Notes under the pieces: generated by a model
What the model was told of the DNA's origin: nothing
Seen by the model: only the letters and a program-made list of their open reading frames with translations
Databases searched by the model: none
Program-made: the position numbers and the translations under genes
Assembly: GCA_934371505.1 (NCBI GenBank)
Contig: CAKRNW010000014.1
Coordinates: 1 to 29,655 of the forward strand
Source of the DNA: an uncultured Lachnospiraceae bacterium
GTDB taxonomy: Bacteria; Bacillota; Clostridia; Lachnospirales; Lachnospiraceae
DNA: 29,655 bases
Reading direction: 5' to 3'
In this document: piece after piece, positions 21,758 to 29,655 of the stretch
How the letters are laid out: each line of letters begins with the position of its first letter
How positions within the stretch are numbered: the first letter of the stretch is position 1

Positions 21758-24448
21758 ATGAGTAAAAAAATAGTTTTAATTGATGGGCATAGTATTTTAA
21801 ATCGGGCATTTTACGGTGTCCCGGATCTGACCAATGCGGAGGGAACGCATACAGGAGCTGTGTATGGATTCCTGAATATTTTGTTCAGCATCCTGGATCA
21901 GGAACAGCCGGATTATCTGGCGGTGGCTTTTGATGTGCATCAGCCTACTTTCCGCCATGAGATGTATGCAGCTTACAAGGGAACCAGAAAACCGATGCCT
22001 CCGGAACTGCGGGAGCAGGTTCCTCTCATGAAAGAGGTGCTTCGGGCTATGCATATTCAGACCGTGGAGCAGCCGGGATTGGAGGCAGATGATATTTTAG
22101 GTACACTTGCCCGCAGGGCGGAGAAGGACGGTATGGAGATATCGCTGGTTTCCGGAGACAGAGATCTGTTACAGATTGCTACGGATCGGGTGAAGATCCG
22201 GATTCCCAAGACAAAGGGCGGTCGTACCCAGATAGAAGACTATTATGCTGCAGATGTAGAAGGTGCTTATCAGGTGAATCCTACGCAGTTTATTGAGTTG
22301 AAAGCCTTGATGGGCGATACTGCGGATAATATCCCAGGGGTACCGAAGGTGGGAGAAAAGACGGCAAAGGATCTTATGGTAACCTATGGTTCCATAGAAA
22401 GCATTTATGCTCATTTGGAAGAAATCAGCAAAAAGAGTATCCGGGAATCTTTACGGGAAAATCGGGAACTGGCAGATTTAAGCAAAACCTTAGCCACTAT
22501 TAAGACGGATGCGGATTTTGAATTTACTTTTGAAAATGCCCGGGTTGGTTCCTTTTTCCAGGAGGATTCCTATCCGATCTTTAAAAAGCTGGGATTTAAA
22601 AATTTTCTGACCCGTTTTGACAGTCAGGTCAAAGAGGAAAAAGCCGACCGGAACCTTCGGGTGATCAAAGATCTGAATGAGACAGAAGCTTATTTTGCTG
22701 CATTACAGCAGAGTAAGGGAAATGGATTGATAACGGCTGCCATTGTCCCGGTGATGGAAGCGGAAAAGATGGCTTCCGGCGCCGCCTCCCAGACTTGGAA
22801 CTTTTATGGAATAGCAGTGGCGGGAGAAGGAACAGAGGCTGTTTTTCTCCCGGCACAGGGATTTCTTACATGGGAATATCTGGCACAGAAGGTGTCACAG
22901 CTGGAACGCACCGGCAGATTAGGCATATGTGAGGCGAAGAAGCTTTACCGTTTCTTAGGGGATAGAGACAGCAGTCATGCAAAAGCCTTTGATGTGCAGA
23001 TCGCGGCATATCTGTGCAATCCCCTGAAAAGTGATTATACCATGGAAGATATCACCGCCGAGTATCTGGGGAAAACACTTCCGGATCTGGTGGATTATGG
23101 GAAGAAGAGTCTGGCAGAATGTATGCAGGAAGAAGAGTCTGCGGCATATCTTCAGGAGTATTACGGCAGATATGCGGCGGCACTTTATGAAAGCACGGTA
23201 CTGTTGCAGGAAAAATTAAAAAATCAGGATATGCTGGAATTGTTTGAAACCTTGGAGATGCCAGTATCCTATGTTTTGTTTGATATGGAGCGGGAAGGGG
23301 TAGAGGTATGTCCCGAACAGCTGCAAAATTATGGGCAGGCATTGGTATCCAGAATTGAGGAACTGGAGCAGACCATCTGGAAACAGGCAGGAGAGGAGTT
23401 CAATATTCACTCTCCCAAGCAGCTGGGGGAAATTCTGTTTGAAAAGATGAAGCTGCCCGGAGCAAAGAAGACAAAGAGCGGTTATTCCACGGCAGCAGAT
23501 ATTCTGGATAAGCTGGCAGAGGATTATCCCATTGTACAGGACATCCTGGAGTATCGCGGTCTCACTAAATTAAAAAGTACCTATGCGGACGGGTTGATGA
23601 ATTTTGTCGGAGAAGACAAACGGATCCATACAAACTTTAACCAGACGATCACGGCTACGGGGCGGATCAGCTCCACAGAGCCAAATCTGCAGAATATTCC
23701 CATGCGTACCGAACTGGGGAGGAAAATCCGAGAGGTCTTTGTGGCGAAAGAGGGCTGTGTCTTTATGGATGCGGACTATTCCCAGATCGAACTTCGGATT
23801 CTTGCCCATATGTCAAAGGATCAGAAGTTAATTGAGGCCTATGAGAGCCACGAGGATATCCATGCCATTACTGCATCCCAGGTGTTCGGTGTACCTTTTA
23901 ATGAGGTAACTCCTTTGCAGAGACGTAACGCGAAGGCAGTAAACTTCGGAATTGTATACGGAATCAGTGCCTTCGGATTAAGCCGGGATCTTTCCATCAG
24001 CAAAAAGGAAGCGGCGCAGTATATAGATCAGTATTTTGCAACTTATCCCGGAGTAAAAACCTATTTGGATGCCTGCGTGGAACTTGCTAAAAAAGAAGGT
24101 TTTTCGGAAACTCTTTATAAGCGTCGCAGACCCATTCCGGAACTGGCATCCAGTAATTTTATGACCAGATCCTTCGGCGAAAGAGTGGCAATGAACGCTC
24201 CCATTCAGGGAACTGCTGCAGATATTATTAAGATTGCCATGATCAAGGTCTATGAAGGCTTGAATGCGGCATGTTTGAAAACCAGACTGATTTTGCAGAT
24301 CCACGATGAACTTCTCTTGGAGGTGCCGGAGGAAGAAGTGGAACAGGCGAGACAGATTTTGCAGGCGGCTATGGAGTCGGCAGCAGATCTGGCAGTGAAA
24401 TTAGAGATTGATCTACACACAGGAAAGAACTGGTACGATGCAAAATGA
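21758..24448 (+). CDS. polA: DNA polymerase I
   Basis: PolA fills gaps and removes RNA primers. Domains: 5' nuclease (about residues 1-290), a central domain (about 310-490) and polymerase (about 500-896). Polymerase aspartates are visible: D673 in motif A (DADYSQIELR) and D850-E851 in motif C (QIHDELL). The KRRRPIPEL and RNAKAVNFG motifs are also present. The central domain lacks the DTET motif of a 3'-5' exonuclease, so proofreading is probably absent, as in Bacillus stearothermophilus Pol I. The ATG immediately follows the previous stop codon without a good ribosome binding site of its own, pointing to coupled translation. The last four bases overlap coaE. Confidence 0.97.
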   Translation: MSKKIVLIDGHSILNRAFYGVPDLTNAEGTHTGAVYGFLNILFSILDQEQPDYLAVAFDVHQPTFRHEMYAAYKGTRKPMPPELREQVPLMKEVLRAMHIQTVEQPGLEADDILGTLARRAEKDGMEISLVSGDRDLLQIATDRVKIRIPKTKGGRTQIEDYYAADVEGAYQVNPTQFIELKALMGDTADNIPGVPKVGEKTAKDLMVTYGSIESIYAHLEEISKKSIRESLRENRELADLSKTLATIKTDADFEFTFENARVGSFFQEDSYPIFKKLGFKNFLTRFDSQVKEEKADRNLRVIKDLNETEAYFAALQQSKGNGLITAAIVPVMEAEKMASGAASQTWNFYGIAVAGEGTEAVFLPAQGFLTWEYLAQKVSQLERTGRLGICEAKKLYRFLGDRDSSHAKAFDVQIAAYLCNPLKSDYTMEDITAEYLGKTLPDLVDYGKKSLAECMQEEESAAYLQEYYGRYAAALYESTVLLQEKLKNQDMLELFETLEMPVSYVLFDMEREGVEVCPEQLQNYGQALVSRIEELEQTIWKQAGEEFNIHSPKQLGEILFEKMKLPGAKKTKSGYSTAADILDKLAEDYPIVQDILEYRGLTKLKSTYADGLMNFVGEDKRIHTNFNQTITATGRISSTEPNLQNIPMRTELGRKIREVFVAKEGCVFMDADYSQIELRILAHMSKDQKLIEAYESHEDIHAITASQVFGVPFNEVTPLQRRNAKAVNFGIVYGISAFGLSRDLSISKKEAAQYIDQYFATYPGVKTYLDACVELAKKEGFSETLYKRRRPIPELASSNFMTRSFGERVAMNAPIQGTAADIIKIAMIKVYEGLNAACLKTRLILQIHDELLLEVPEEEVEQARQILQAAMESAADLAVKLEIDLHTGKNWYDAK

Positions 24449-25041
24449 GAACGATAGGGATTACGGGGGGAGTAGGTGCCGGAAAATCGGAGCTTCTCGC
24501 CTATATTGAGAAAAATTATAACAGTCGGATCCTTCTGGCAGACACCGTGGGACATCTGGTAAAGGAACCGGGACAGCCCTGCTATGAAAAACTGGTGGCT
24601 CTGCTGGGAAAAGAAATTCTTTTTCCGGATGGACAGATTGACCGGAAAGCCATGGCAGAGAAAATTTTTGCAGATCCGGAGCTTTTGGGAAAGGTAAATG
24701 GAATGCTCCATCCGGCGGTGGAGACTTATATTCTGGAACAGATTCACCTGGAAAAGGTACGTGGAACACGGGAGTTTTTCTTTGTCGAAGCGGCACTTTT
24801 AATTGAATGCGGCTATGAGGATAAGATGGATGAACTCTGGTATATCTATGCGGACAGGGAGGTACGTGCCCGGCGTCTGAAAGCGTCGAGAGGATACTCC
24901 GATGAAAAGATTCAGGAGATTATGGACAGCCAGTTGTCAGAAGAGGAGTTTCGCAGGCATTGCCAGGTGGTGATAGATAACAGCGGTTCGCTGCAGGATG
25001 CCTACCGTCAGATTGATGAGATACTGAAAGGGAATGTGTGA
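24445..25041 (+). CDS. coaE: Dephospho-CoA kinase
   Basis: CoaE phosphorylates the 3' hydroxyl of dephospho-CoA, the last step of coenzyme A synthesis. The P-loop is GGVGAGKS at residues 8-15, and the LLADTVGHLVKEPGQP and FVEAALLIECG motifs are typical of the family. The 198-residue length is standard. Its ATG overlaps the polA stop by four bases (ATGA), a gene order (polA-coaE) common in Firmicutes. Confidence 0.96.
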   Translation: MRTIGITGGVGAGKSELLAYIEKNYNSRILLADTVGHLVKEPGQPCYEKLVALLGKEILFPDGQIDRKAMAEKIFADPELLGKVNGMLHPAVETYILEQIHLEKVRGTREFFFVEAALLIECGYEDKMDELWYIYADREVRARRLKASRGYSDEKIQEIMDSQLSEEEFRRHCQVVIDNSGSLQDAYRQIDEILKGNV

Positions 25042-25042
25042 A

Positions 25043-27094
25043 ATGGAAGCAAAAAAATACCCGGGAAGTCTGGTATTTGGACTGGATATCGGAACAAGAA
25101 GCATCGTGGGAACAGTTGGTTACATGACTGGTGAACGATTCCATGTAGTGGATCAGGAAATACGGGAGCATGAGACCAGAGCCATGCTGGATGGACAGAT
25201 TCATGATATCCGTAAGGTGGGCAATACGATTCTTGCCGTAAAAGAAGGGCTGGAAGAGCGATTGGGCAGGCCTTTAAAGGATGCATGTATTGCAGCTGCA
25301 GGACGTGTGCTTCGCACGGTGACGGTTCATGCAGAACAGAATTTTGAGAAAGAAAAGGAAGTGGGCGAGGAGGATATTTATGCGCTGACTTCCCTGGGAG
25401 TGGAGAACGCCTATAAGGACTTTAATAGCTCCATGGATAACGGAGATGGAACTATTAAATTTTATTGTGTGGGATATTCGGTAATCCGGTATTTTTTAAA
25501 TGGCTATCCTATGGGAAACCTGGAGGGACACAAAGCCAGGGAAATCGGATGTGACCTCATTGCCACATTTTTACCGGATGATGTGGTGGATGGACTGTAC
25601 AAGGCGGTGGAGTTTGCCGGACTGGAGGTAGCTAATCTGACCCTGGAGCCCATTGCAGCAATTCAGGTGGCTATTCCGGAGATGTACCGGATGTTAAATA
25701 TTGCCCTGGTGGATGTGGGAGCCGGTACCTCTGATATATCCATCACGAGGGATGGCAGTATCATTGCCTATGGAATGATTCCTGTGGCCGGAGATGCCTT
25801 GACAGAGATTATTGCCCAGAATTGTCTGGTAGACTTTAACACAGCTGAGTGCATTAAACGTCAGTCCGGGGAAATGGAGCAGGTGGAATATCAGGACATA
25901 ATGGGACTGCCCCAGGTGATTACCAGACAACAGGTGGAAGAACTGGTCAAACCGGTGGTAGACCGGATGACAGGAGAGGTGGCAGACAAAATCCGGGAAC
26001 TCAACGGAGATAAATCCGTCAGTGCGGTGTTTGTGGTAGGCGGCGGTGGCGTGATTGCGGGGTATACCCAGAGTCTGGCACAGCAGCTGGGCATTCAGAA
26101 GGAGCGTGTGGCAGTACGGGGACAGGAAGTAATGCAGCAGATTGAGTTCCTGAAGGAAGATGCCAGAAAAGATTCTCTGATGGTAACCCCCATCGGCATC
26201 TGCCTGAGCTTCTATGAGCAGAGCAATAGTTTTATCTTTGTGCATTTTAATAAACAACGAATTAAGATATATGATAATAATCATCTGGCAGTTGTGGATG
26301 CCGCCGTTCAGGCTGAATTTCCCAATGACGGACTGTTTCCCAAACGGGGTAAAGAACTGAATTTTACCGTAAACGGACAGTACAGGATCCAGCGGGGAGA
26401 ACCGGGTGAAGCGGCAATGATTTTTGTGAACGGCTATGAAGCAGATATTCACACCGGCATTCATGCCAATGATGTGATTGAGGTAAGAGAGTCTACAGCA
26501 GGGGAAGCGGCAAGCCTGGAGATTGACCAGCTGCCGGAATATCTGTCAACTCTGCGGGTAAAGATCAATGGCACCATGGTGGAGCTGCCGAGATTTGTGC
26601 AGGTGAATGGATCTCTTCAGTCCGGTTACTACAAGATACAGGATGGAGATGTTATCGAGATTCTCAATTATTATACGGTGGAGCAGATTGCTGCATTTGT
26701 GGATTTCAACATGAAGGAATCCACGCAATGCTATGTAAATAACAGACTGGCAGATGGACAGACGCAGGTATATGAAAACTTCACCGTGGAATGGAAAAAG
26801 GAGAGCATACCGGAGGAAACAGCCCCCTCAGAGGAAGAAGCCGTTCCTTTGCCGGAAGAAGCTGTCCGGTCAGAAACGGAGACACAGACAATCACGGTGT
26901 TTGCAAATGGAGTACCGGCCGTGTTATCGGGTAAGAAATCCTATGTCTTTGTGGATATCTTTGATGCGATTGATTTTGATCTGTCAAAACCACAGGGGAC
27001 GGGTATTGTGACCAAACTCAATGACAGGGATGCACAGTACATGGAAGAACTGCACCAGGGAGATAAAATAGAGATATATTGGAGAATGGCGTAA
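25043..27094 (+). CDS. FtsA-like actin-fold ATPase with repeated C-terminal domains
   Basis: The first 430 residues or so have the FtsA/PilM actin-like fold: phosphate-1 loop LDIGTRS (residue 14 onward), phosphate-2 LVDVGAGTSD (around D224) and the adenosine motif VVGGGGVI. FtsA normally tethers FtsZ to the membrane, but the C-terminus here is not an amphipathic helix. Instead there is an extension of about 245 residues with three similar beta-rich blocks (about 439-490, 506-550 and 617-683), each having an NG turn and ending in (H/D/G)D.IE. An acidic, Pro-containing linker precedes the last block. I chose the ATG at 25043 because AAAGGG is ten bases upstream; the ATG at 25034 is one base from that site. 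It lies in the polA-coaE operon and its stop overlaps the next ATG. A dedicated morphology or division role is plausible but unproven. Confidence 0.75.
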   Translation: MEAKKYPGSLVFGLDIGTRSIVGTVGYMTGERFHVVDQEIREHETRAMLDGQIHDIRKVGNTILAVKEGLEERLGRPLKDACIAAAGRVLRTVTVHAEQNFEKEKEVGEEDIYALTSLGVENAYKDFNSSMDNGDGTIKFYCVGYSVIRYFLNGYPMGNLEGHKAREIGCDLIATFLPDDVVDGLYKAVEFAGLEVANLTLEPIAAIQVAIPEMYRMLNIALVDVGAGTSDISITRDGSIIAYGMIPVAGDALTEIIAQNCLVDFNTAECIKRQSGEMEQVEYQDIMGLPQVITRQQVEELVKPVVDRMTGEVADKIRELNGDKSVSAVFVVGGGGVIAGYTQSLAQQLGIQKERVAVRGQEVMQQIEFLKEDARKDSLMVTPIGICLSFYEQSNSFIFVHFNKQRIKIYDNNHLAVVDAAVQAEFPNDGLFPKRGKELNFTVNGQYRIQRGEPGEAAMIFVNGYEADIHTGIHANDVIEVRESTAGEAASLEIDQLPEYLSTLRVKINGTMVELPRFVQVNGSLQSGYYKIQDGDVIEILNYYTVEQIAAFVDFNMKESTQCYVNNRLADGQTQVYENFTVEWKKESIPEETAPSEEEAVPLPEEAVRSETETQTITVFANGVPAVLSGKKSYVFVDIFDAIDFDLSKPQGTGIVTKLNDRDAQYMEELHQGDKIEIYWRMA

Positions 27095-27894
27095 TGCGTT
27101 TATGCAGCATAGCAAGTGGCAGCAGTGGTAACTGCATCTATGTGGGATCGGATACCACCCACCTTTTGTTTGATGCAGGAATCAGTGGCAAACGGACGGA
27201 AAACGGGTTAAAGGAACTGGATTTAAGCCCACGGGATCTGGATGGAATTTTTATTACCCATGAACATGCAGATCATATTGCAGGATTGGGAGTTCTTTCC
27301 CGAAAATACGGAATACCTGTTTATGCTACCGCTAAGACAATGGAAGCAATCAAACAGATGAAAAATCTTGGCAATCTGGACAGTTCTCTATTCCATCCCG
27401 TGAAAGCGGATGAGAAGATAATTGTGAAAGATATGACCGTCAATCCCATGCATATCTCTCATGATGCGGCGGATCCGGTGGCATACCGGATCAGTCATGA
27501 TCGGAAAAAGGTTGCCATTGTGACGGATTTGGGGAAATACGATGATTATACCGTGGAATCCCTGAGGGGAATGGATGCCCTTTTTATGGAGGCAAACCAT
27601 GATATTAACATGTTACAGGTGGGACCTTACCCCTATTATCTGAAACAGCGTATTTTAGGAGAGAGGGGGCATCTGTCTAATGAGGCATCCGGGCAGCTTT
27701 TGACGAGAATTTTACATGATAAGCTGCAGGCCGTTTTTCTGGGACATTTAAGTAAAGAAAATAATTTGCCGGAACTGGCCTATGAAACGGTACGGGTGGA
27801 AATCAATATGGCGGATACACCTTATCATGCAGGGGATTTTCGCCTGGCTGTTGCAAAACGGGATGAGGTGTCAGAAATTTTTCATATTGCGTAA
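27094..27894 (+). CDS. walJ: Metallo-beta-lactamase fold hydrolase, WalJ (YycJ) family
   Basis: This 266-residue protein starts with CSIASGSSGN and carries the metal-binding motif THEHADH (H56, H58, D60, H61), then a later HISHDA and a C-terminal FLGHLS. These are hallmarks of YycJ/WalJ, a proposed 5'-3' DNA exonuclease or nuclease that in other Firmicutes is encoded with the WalRK regulators. No walRK genes are here. The ATG at 27094 shares one base with the preceding stop codon (TAATG) and follows TTGGAG; an in-frame ATG 15 bases upstream inside the previous gene is less likely. Confidence 0.88.
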   Translation: MRLCSIASGSSGNCIYVGSDTTHLLFDAGISGKRTENGLKELDLSPRDLDGIFITHEHADHIAGLGVLSRKYGIPVYATAKTMEAIKQMKNLGNLDSSLFHPVKADEKIIVKDMTVNPMHISHDAADPVAYRISHDRKKVAIVTDLGKYDDYTVESLRGMDALFMEANHDINMLQVGPYPYYLKQRILGERGHLSNEASGQLLTRILHDKLQAVFLGHLSKENNLPELAYETVRVEINMADTPYHAGDFRLAVAKRDEVSEIFHIA

Positions 27895-27956
27895 GCAATC
27901 ATGAAAGGTTAAAATACCATAGAAGTGCTACAAAAATCGAGTGAGGAGAGTAACCA

Positions 27957-28229
27957 ATGAAAAAAACAATCATAACTGTTGTAGGCAAGGACACAGTAGG
28001 AATCATTGCAAGGGTTTGTACTTATCTGGCAGATGCAGAGATTAACATTCTGGACATTTCCCAGACAATTGTACAGGGATATTTCAACATGATGATGATC
28101 GTGGATATGAACCACGCAGCAAAGGATTTTGGTACGATCTGTGATGAATTGGATGGACTGGGACAACAGATCGGCGTTATCATTAAATGCCAGAAAGAAG
28201 AAATCTTTGATATGATGCACCGAATCTAA
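27957..28229 (+). CDS. ACT domain protein, UPF0237 family
   Basis: This 90-residue protein is a tandem-like ACT regulatory module starting KKTIITVVGKDTVGIIARV and continuing INILDISQTIVQGYFNMMM, typical of the UPF0237 family. ACT domains usually bind amino acids; related proteins include GcvR. A strong GAGGAGAG site precedes the ATG. It is followed by a UPF0210 gene, and this two-gene pairing is common in Firmicutes and archaea, suggesting a shared but unknown role. A hairpin repeat and structured leader lie between the two genes. Confidence 0.92.
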   Translation: MKKTIITVVGKDTVGIIARVCTYLADAEINILDISQTIVQGYFNMMMIVDMNHAAKDFGTICDELDGLGQQIGVIIKCQKEEIFDMMHRI

Positions 28230-28239
28230 GAATGATATA

Positions 28240-28285
28240 CAGCAGTAAAACACTTGCTGTTTTGCTGCGTAAGAACATGATTCAG
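28240..28285 (+). repeat. Dispersed 46-bp hairpin repeat, copy B
   Basis: This is the second copy of the element at 13241-13286, in the same orientation relative to the window. The stem pairs 28242-28251 with 28259-28268 around ACTTGCT. At one stem position this copy has A-T where copy A has G-T, so base pairing is kept. It begins ten bases after the ACT-domain stop codon. Confidence 0.8.
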
Positions 28286-28293
28286 GCGTGGGC

Positions 28294-28370
28294 AGCCCTC
28301 CTTTTGCAAAGCAAAATCTTAATTAGGGCTGAGAATTTCTGTGTTCACAGGTATCTGTGAACAGAAAGGA
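28294..28370 (+). promoter_or_regulatory. Structured leader of the UPF0210 gene
   Basis: Two hairpins precede the gene. AGCCCT (28294-28299) pairs with AGGGCT (28325-28330), enclosing TTTTGC-AAA-GCAAAA (28302-28316). Then GTTCACAG (28343-28350) pairs with CTGTGAAC (28355-28362) around a GTAT loop, ending exactly where the ribosome binding site AGAAAGGA (28363-28370) begins. No T run follows either, so they are not simple terminators; they may protect or regulate translation. Confidence 0.45.
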
Positions 28371-28375
28371 AATGT

Positions 28376-29655
28376 ATGATAAATTTATTGGAAGTAACAG
28401 AAACCAATGATATGATCGAGAAGGAAAATCTGGATGTGAGAACGATCACACTGGGTATTTCTCTGATGGATTGTATTGATTCAAGCTTGGAAACCGTATG
28501 TGAAAATATATACAATAAAATTTATGAGGCTGCGAAAGATCTGGTAAAGACCGGAGAACAGATTTCCAGAGAATTCGGTATTCCTATTGTAAATAAGAGA
28601 ATTTCCGTGACTCCTATTGCTCTGATTGGTGGAGCAGCCTGTAAAAAAAGTGAGGATTTTGTACAGATTGCCAGAACGTTAGACCGGGTTGCCCATGATG
28701 TGGGAGTAAACTTTATCGGTGGTTATTCCGCACTGGTGAGCAAAGGTATGACCAACGCAGACCGTCTTTTGATCGAATCCATTCCTCAGGCGCTGGCTGA
28801 GACGGAATTAGTCTGCAGTTCTGTAAATCTGGGTTCTACCAAAACCGGAATTAATATGGATGCCGTGCGTCTGATGGGACATATGATCAAGGAAACCGCA
28901 GAGTACACAAAGGAGAACGATTCCCTGGGCTGTGCCAAGCTGGTGGTATTTTGCAATGCACCGGATGATAATCCTTTTATGGCAGGGGCTTTCCACGGTG
29001 TCACTGAGGCGGACAAGATTATCAACGTAGGCGTCAGTGGTCCGGGGGTAGTAAAGACGGCTCTGGAAAAGGTTCGGGGAGAAAGCTTTGAAGTATTGTG
29101 TGAGACCATTAAGAAAACGGCATTTAAGGTAACTCGTGTAGGACAGTTGGTGGCAAAGGAAGCTTCCAAACGGTTGGGCGTACCTTTTGGCATAATTGAT
29201 TTATCTTTGGCGCCTACGCCGGCAATTGGAGATTCTGTAGCGGATATCCTCTGTGAGATTGGTTTGGAATATGCAGGAGCACCAGGAACAACCGCAGCAC
29301 TGGCACTTTTAAATGACCAGGTGAAAAAGGGCGGTGTGATGGCATCCTCCTATGTAGGTGGGCTTAGCGGCGCCTTTATACCGGTCAGTGAAGACCAGGG
29401 GATGATCAATGCAGTGGAGGCTGGAGCCCTTTCTCTGGAGAAACTGGAAGCTATGACCTGTGTATGTTCTGTGGGACTGGATATGATTGCCATTCCGGGA
29501 GATACCAAAGAAACCACCATTGCCGGGATAATTGCAGATGAAATGGCAATCGGCATGGTGAATCAAAAAACAACGGCAGTGCGTGTGATCCCTGTCATTG
29601 GAAAGACTGTGGGAGAGACAGTAGAATTTGGCGGTTTACTTGGATATGCGCCCAT
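28376..29655 (+). CDS. UPF0210 (PFL family) protein, 3' end cut by window
   Basis: The ATG at 28376 follows AGAAAGGA by five bases and opens a frame with no stop up to the window end, giving about 426 residues; family members have about 450, so roughly 25 residues are missing. Recognisable blocks include IVNKRISVTPIALIGG, NFIGGYSALVSKG, GIIDLSLAPTPAIGDSVADI and GAPGTTAALALLND, all Gly-rich and typical of the UPF0210 family, which is distantly related to glycyl-radical PFL-type barrels. Its activity is unknown. It is paired with the preceding ACT-domain gene. An out-of-frame ATG at 28372 gives only 12 codons. Confidence 0.93.
   Translation, partial: MINLLEVTETNDMIEKENLDVRTITLGISLMDCIDSSLETVCENIYNKIYEAAKDLVKTGEQISREFGIPIVNKRISVTPIALIGGAACKKSEDFVQIARTLDRVAHDVGVNFIGGYSALVSKGMTNADRLLIESIPQALAETELVCSSVNLGSTKTGINMDAVRLMGHMIKETAEYTKENDSLGCAKLVVFCNAPDDNPFMAGAFHGVTEADKIINVGVSGPGVVKTALEKVRGESFEVLCETIKKTAFKVTRVGQLVAKEASKRLGVPFGIIDLSLAPTPAIGDSVADILCEIGLEYAGAPGTTAALALLNDQVKKGGVMASSYVGGLSGAFIPVSEDQGMINAVEAGALSLEKLEAMTCVCSVGLDMIAIPGDTKETTIAGIIADEMAIGMVNQKTTAVRVIPVIGKTVGETVEFGGLLGYAP

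Noticed and set aside
28372..28410. Short open frame starting at ATG 28372, overlapping the UPF0210 start
   Set aside because: It is only 12 codons, out of frame, and closer than usual to the ribosome binding site; it is probably chance.

Overview
This window looks like chromosomal DNA of a gut-type Clostridia, most likely the family Lachnospiraceae. The evidence is moderate GC content, strong AGGAGG-type ribosome binding sites, a Trp T-box leader, a fused FeoA-FeoB, a CheV, and a PolA whose proofreading site has been lost. The genus cannot be fixed from the sequence. Almost everything reads on the + strand; only a DtxR-type regulator and a tRNA-Leu are on the - strand. I see no insertion sequence, prophage, CRISPR array or integration site, so this is mostly ordinary core genome.

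Layout. 1-112: the last bases of a 23S rRNA gene, a spacer and an intrinsic terminator, with no 5S gene. 148-2523: two signalling genes, a degenerate EAL/HDOD protein and cheV, closed by a strong terminator. 2584-5748: a sirtuin-like protein with an altered catalytic position, then a large acidic single-pass membrane protein with an 18-nt tandem repeat. 5774-7156: hisH-hisF. 7157-7338: a structured spacer. 7339-12828: ung, a HelD-like helicase, a membrane-anchored lipase/esterase and a LysM-M14 peptidase. 12825-16079: a DtxR-family regulator divergent from a diaminopimelate decarboxylase-like gene and a MATE transporter, with two good promoters back to back. 16082-21197: tRNA-Leu(CAA), then a tryptophan-specific T-box leader ahead of trpD, feoAB and trpS. 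21277-27894: a possible small structured RNA, then a tightly packed operon of a zinc-finger membrane protein, polA, coaE, an FtsA-like ATPase and a walJ-type metallohydrolase. 27957-29655: an ACT-domain protein and a UPF0210 (PFL family) gene that runs off the end.

The most coherent system is at 16252-21130. The T-box specifier codon is TGG, and the acceptor-binding bulge reads TGGC, which fits the G discriminator base of bacterial tRNA-Trp. The leader should therefore sense uncharged tRNA-Trp and control trpD. Because I see no terminator before trpS, it may also control the ferrous-iron transporter between them. The most interesting unexplained items are that iron-tryptophan linkage, the candidate RNA at 21277-21370, a 46-bp hairpin repeat present twice (13241 and 28240) with pairing preserved despite base changes, and the sirtuin-like protein with Cys where the catalytic His is expected. 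Many coordinates rest on reading by eye; no database search was possible.
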